Origin: Buchnera aphidicola
GTDB lineage: Bacteria > Pseudomonadota > Gammaproteobacteria > Enterobacterales > Enterobacteriaceae
Direction of reading: 5' to 3'
Assembly (NCBI RefSeq): GCF_900128725.1
Contig: NZ_LT667500.1
Span: 372,001 to 436,000 of the forward strand
Length of the DNA stretch: 64,000 bases
In this document: one piece after another, positions 60,589 through 64,000 of the stretch
Position numbering within the stretch: the first letter of the stretch is position 1
Layout: each line of letters starts with the position of its first letter
Position numbers and translations under genes: made by a program
The notes under the pieces: generated by a model
What the model saw: only the letters and a program-made list of their open reading frames with translations
The model's database searches: none
What the model was told of the DNA's origin: nothing

Positions 60589-60663
60589 TGCGTCCGACAG
60601 GATTTGAACCTGACACCTTTACTTTCGGAAAGTAATGCTCTATCCACACTGAGCTACGGACGC
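60589..60663 (-). tRNA. tRNA-Arg (anticodon CCG)
   Basis: Minus strand, 75 nt. Acceptor GCGTCCG with CGGACGC; anticodon stem TTACT/AGTAA with loop TTCCGAA gives CCG for the CGG codon. It matches E. coli argX, first gene of the argX-hisR-leuT-proM operon. Confidence 0.95.
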
Positions 60664-61168
60664 AAAAATATTTTTGGTAAAATTCAAATTTAAAATAAAT
60701 AATAATTATTTAAAAAACATATCTAAGTTAATCTCTTAATATTATATATAGGCTAGAAAAAAAAATCTAGCACTTTATTTGAAAAACAAAATATATATAT
60801 CGTTCATAATAAAATTTTATTACGAAAAAAATAATTTTATTTAAAACAACAAAATAGCGAGATAGGATAACCAAAAAATACATTATCTTTGAATATATTC
60901 AATCCAACTAATCACGTTCAATCCATAGTTGGTATAAATATAAAAAATATTTAACTCTTACAATAAGAAACGGAATATCAATTAAAACATATCAAAAATT
61001 TATTTAAAATAATAGACAAGTCTGCAAAAACTATTAATAAGTATTAAAAAAATATTTTTTGTCATTAAATATGCATAAAAATATAATTAAATTGTTTCTT
61101 AAAATAGTTTGCTAATATGATTTTCCAGAGTAACTTGGCGGTTAATAACTAATAGATACAGCATAATA
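60664..61168. other. 500-bp intergenic region rho/tRNA-Arg
   Basis: No gene seen. A small hairpin, GCTAGA-(A8)-TCTAGC, lies at 60752-60771, and on the minus strand a TATAAT (60741-60746) follows it, but no matching -35 was found. It presumably holds the tRNA operon promoter. Confidence 0.45.
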
Positions 61169-62431
61169 TTATTTAGATCGTTTCATCATATCGAAAAATT
61201 GATTATTGGTTTTTGTCATAGATAATTTATTGATTAAAAATTCCATAGCATCTATTTCGCTCATAGGATGGATGATCTTACGCAAAATCCACATTTTTTG
61301 TAACTCTTCAGGATTCGTTAATAACTCCTCTTTTCTAGTACCAGAGCGGTTGTAATCAATAGCCGGAAACACGCGTTTTTCTGCTATTTTTCGGGATAAA
61401 GGTAATTCCATATTACCGGTTCCTTTAAATTCCTCGTAAATAACTTCATCCATTTTAGAGCCTGTATCAATTAATGCCGTTGCAATAATAGTTAAACTCC
61501 CGCCTTCCTTAACATTTCGTGCTGCGCCAAAAAATCTTTTAGGCCTATGTAATGCATTGGCATCAACTCCTCCTGTTAAAACTTTTCCAGAGGAAGGGAC
61601 TACTGTATTATATGCTCTAGCTAATCGAGTAATGGAATCTAATAATATAATTACATCTTTTTTATGCTCAACCAATCGTTTTGCTCTTTCAATAACCATT
61701 TCTGCTACCTGCACATGTCTAGAAGCAGGTTCATCAAAAGTAGATGCAACAACTTCTCCTTTGACTAAGCGTTGCATTTCAGTTACTTCTTCTGGACGTT
61801 CATCGATTAATAAAACCATTAAAACACAATCAGGGTGATTATGCGCAATACTTTGTGCAATGTTTTGCAATAACATGGTTTTTCCGGCTTTAGGGGGGGC
61901 TACGATTAATCCTCTTTGTCCTCGGCCGATTGGAGAAGCTAAATCTAATACGCGCGCAGTTAAATCTTCTTTAGATCCATTTCCTTGTTCCATTTTCAAT
62001 CTAGAATTAGCATGCAGTGGAGTTAAATTTTCAAACAAAATTTTACTACGTGAATTTTCTGGTTTATCATAATTCACTTTATTTACCTTGAGCAAAGCAA
62101 AATATCTTTCTCCTTCCTTAGGGGGTCTAATTTTTCCAGAAATAGTATCTCCGGTTCTTAAATTAAATCGACGAATCTGACTAGGAGAAACATATATATC
62201 ATCAGGACCTGCTAAGTAAGAGCTGTCAGACGATCTTAAAAAACCAAATCCATCTTGTAAAATTTCTAAAACACCATCGCCAAATATATCTTCTCCGCTT
62301 TTTGAGTGTTGTTTGAGTATAGAAAAAATAATATCTTGTTTTCGTATACGCGCTAAATTTTCTAGACCAATACTTTGGCCTAAGATAATGAGTTTCGAAA
62401 CGGAAGTATTTTTTAATTCGGTAAGATTCAT
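61169..62431 (-). CDS. rho: transcription termination factor Rho
   Basis: Hexameric RNA helicase that ends transcription. The product has 420 residues (419 in E. coli). The N-terminal RNA-binding domain shows [20 protein letters not shown]; the P-loop is APPKAGKTM, Walker [12 protein letters not shown], and the Q and R loops lie in [11 protein letters not shown] and the segment before FKGTGNMEL. Unusually intact for this genome, with modest A+T bias. In E. coli trxA lies just upstream, as here. Confidence 0.97.
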   Translation of the reverse strand: MNLTELKNTSVSKLIILGQSIGLENLARIRKQDIIFSILKQHSKSGEDIFGDGVLEILQDGFGFLRSSDSSYLAGPDDIYVSPSQIRRFNLRTGDTISGKIRPPKEGERYFALLKVNKVNYDKPENSRSKILFENLTPLHANSRLKMEQGNGSKEDLTARVLDLASPIGRGQRGLIVAPPKAGKTMLLQNIAQSIAHNHPDCVLMVLLIDERPEEVTEMQRLVKGEVVASTFDEPASRHVQVAEMVIERAKRLVEHKKDVIILLDSITRLARAYNTVVPSSGKVLTGGVDANALHRPKRFFGAARNVKEGGSLTIIATALIDTGSKMDEVIYEEFKGTGNMELPLSRKIAEKRVFPAIDYNRSGTRKEELLTNPEELQKMWILRKIIHPMSEIDAMEFLINKLSMTKTNNQFFDMMKRSK

Positions 62432-62640
62432 AAGAGTGTATTTCTCAATCTATTTAGAGAAAACTGAAAAATGTTTGCATGTAACAAAAACGTTATATGC
62501 GTACAACTACATTGTATTAAAATATTTTAAATTTATATTGAAAATGCTGTTTTAGTATAAAAACTTTCTGTATATATATTTATAATATAGTCATTTAAAT
62601 AAAAACTTTTTTTTTGTTATTACGATAATTATTTTATATA

Positions 62641-62676
62641 ATTAGTTTTATTAGTTTTATTAGTTTTATTAGTTTT
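62641..62676. repeat. four tandem copies of a 9-bp unit
   Basis: ATTAGTTTT is repeated four times without a mismatch between trxA and rho, about 210 bp before the rho start codon. It is a simple slippage-type repeat and could vary between strains. Confidence 0.8.
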
Positions 62677-62714
62677 AAACAAATATTTATAAAAATATAA
62701 AATTTACTTTTTTA

Positions 62715-63047
62715 TTATGATAATTTTTCATCTAAAAAATTTGTTAATTCTATTTTTGAAATAACCCCAACTTTTTTTCCTAAAATTTTATTCTTTTCAA
62801 ACAATAATAAAGTAGGAATGCCTCGAATAGAATACATAATAGGTGTTTTTTTATTCATATCAATATTCACTGTTCCTACAATAATTTTTTCTGAATATTC
62901 ACAAGCAATTTCTTCTAATATTGGTGATAAAACTTTGCAAGGTCCACACCAATCTGCCCAAAAATCGACTAAGAAAGGTTTGTTTGACAAAAATACATTT
63001 TTTTCAAAATTCTGATCTGTTAATTCAATAATTTTAGTAATTTCCAT
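62715..63047 (-). CDS. trxA: thioredoxin 1
   Basis: Disulfide reductant of the cytosol. The product has 110 residues (109 in E. coli). The active site WCGPC is at 33-37 in the DFWADWCGPCK context, and the cis-proline appears in RGIPTLLLF. It lies between rep and rho on one strand, as in E. coli (where rhlB lies divergent). Confidence 0.97.
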   Translation of the reverse strand: MEITKIIELTDQNFEKNVFLSNKPFLVDFWADWCGPCKVLSPILEEIACEYSEKIIVGTVNIDMNKKTPIMYSIRGIPTLLLFEKNKILGKKVGVISKIELTNFLDEKLS

Positions 63048-63184
63048 AAAAATCCTATTTTTTTTATAAAATGTTTTTAATAAAATTTCTAAATACCATA
63101 AATAACGTTACTACTGATAACAGTGATAAATAAAATCTCTTTTGTTGTACGCTTTAATACAAAAAAATTTATTTTTTTTAAATT

Positions 63185-64000
63185 TTAATACGTTATCCAG
63201 CGTATTTCGCGCTTCGGTAATTCAAGTAAAAACCGACTTGGTTGTAAATGAACCATTATACCAAATTTTTTTTTTTTTTTACAAAAACTGAGAAACAACT
63301 GTTGTTTTGCTCGAGTCATGCCCACATACATTAAACGACGCTCTTCGGTAACATTATTATCAAGAATACTTTTGTGATGCGGTAAAGTTCCTTCTTCTAT
63401 GCCGATAATACATACTACTAAAAATTCTAATCCTTTAGATGCATGAATAGTCATTAATTGCAGCTTATTCAGATGCTTAATTTTATTGTTCTGTAACGAA
63501 CAATCAAAATCTCCGCAAATAAACCGTATTAATACCTCTTCTAGGCGAAGCGGCGGATTACCCTTGCTTCCAATTAACATCTTTTTCAACCATTTAGAGA
63601 AAAAAATTACATCTTGAGTTCTTCTATCTATTAGTATTCTATCTTTGTAGCGCTGATTAATCCATGAAAAATAATTTATATCTTTCATAATGCGCTTTAA
63701 AATTTTTTCAGGAAAATCAGATAAAAGAGCAGAAAGTTTTATTATCCAAAGCACAAAGCTATGCAAATAAAGAACAGTATTTTTACTTAATTGTTGTGCC
63801 ATTCGATTATCGGTGCTAGCATTAAATAAACTCATTTTATTACATTTAGCAAAAATCTTTAATTTAGATACTGTAACTAAACCGATTTTTCGGTTAGGCG
63901 TATTAATAATACGCAAAAAAGCAAAATCATCATGATGATTAACAATTAATCGTAAATATGACAATAAGTCTTTGATTTCAGATAAACTAAAAAAAGAATT
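63185..64000 (-). CDS. rep: ATP-dependent DNA helicase Rep (3' part; gene continues past the window)
   Basis: Superfamily 1 3'-5' helicase that helps forks pass bound proteins, working with DnaB, also here. The frame is open to the window edge, about 271 codons. Motif V is LMTIHASKGLEF and motif VI EERRLMYVGMTRAKQQL, with LRIINTPNRKIG upstream. The product ends LLELPKREIRWITY, about 40 residues earlier than E. coli Rep, losing the C-terminal tail that binds DnaB in E. coli. Confidence 0.95.
   Translation of the reverse strand, partial: NSFFSLSEIKDLLSYLRLIVNHHDDFAFLRIINTPNRKIGLVTVSKLKIFAKCNKMSLFNASTDNRMAQQLSKNTVLYLHSFVLWIIKLSALLSDFPEKILKRIMKDINYFSWINQRYKDRILIDRRTQDVIFFSKWLKKMLIGSKGNPPLRLEEVLIRFICGDFDCSLQNNKIKHLNKLQLMTIHASKGLEFLVVCIIGIEEGTLPHHKSILDNNVTEERRLMYVGMTRAKQQLFLSFCKKKKKFGIMVHLQPSRFLLELPKREIRWITY

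Overview
The window is chromosomal DNA of an obligate insect endosymbiont, almost certainly a Buchnera aphidicola lineage. The evidence is extreme A+T bias, lysine/isoleucine/asparagine-rich proteins, reduced Enterobacterales gene order, no mobile elements, and a 23S-5S rRNA operon that follows aroE and tRNA-Glu with no 16S gene in front. That split is the arrangement known from Buchnera. I cannot assign the aphid host.

Layout. 1-5.9 kb: htpG, adk, tRNA-Arg(UCU), folD, cysS, ybeD. 5.9-9.8 kb: cspE, then on the minus strand the tRNA-Glu/23S/5S operon with a near-consensus promoter, boxA and an RNase III stalk. 9.8-12.3 kb: aroE, def, fmt. 12.3-31.8 kb: one minus-strand block holding the complete alpha, spc, S10 and str operons, preceded by tusDCB. 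32-36 kb: trpS, rpe, aroB, aroK, tRNA-Ser. 36-47 kb: nfuA/bioH, ssb, dusA, dnaB, ruvX, hemW, trmB, mutY-yggX, sbcB. 47-49.4 kb: tRNA-Asn, tRNA-Ile(CAU), an eroded dut, rplI, rpsR, rpsF. 49.6-57.3 kb: miaA, pgi, orn, tRNA-Gly, rpmE, hslVU, zapB, fpr. 57.4-64 kb: an orphan 304-residue gene, dapF, tRNA-Pro/His/Arg, rho, trxA and the end of rep.

Most genes serve translation (ribosome, EF-Tu, EF-G, tRNAs and their modification, formylation and deformylation). Others serve host provisioning: aroB, aroK and aroE for the shikimate route, dapF for lysine. The rest cover minimal replication and repair (dnaB, ssb, rep, mutY, sbcB), protein quality control (htpG, hslVU, trxA) and Fe-S/redox metabolism (nfuA, yggX, fpr).

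The most notable observations are two genes, tusC and dapF, each broken only by a 10-nt homopolymer one base short of frame, which suggests polymerase slippage restores them. Others are an in-frame MutY-YggX fusion, a dUTPase homologue without its catalytic motifs, an unrecognised Ser/Asn/Asp-rich protein, and a 110-bp structured non-coding element before ruvX with a perfect 18-bp stem. Intergenic deserts at 41.4-41.9, 58.4-59.1, 59.9-60.3 and 60.7-61.2 kb hold no recognisable gene.
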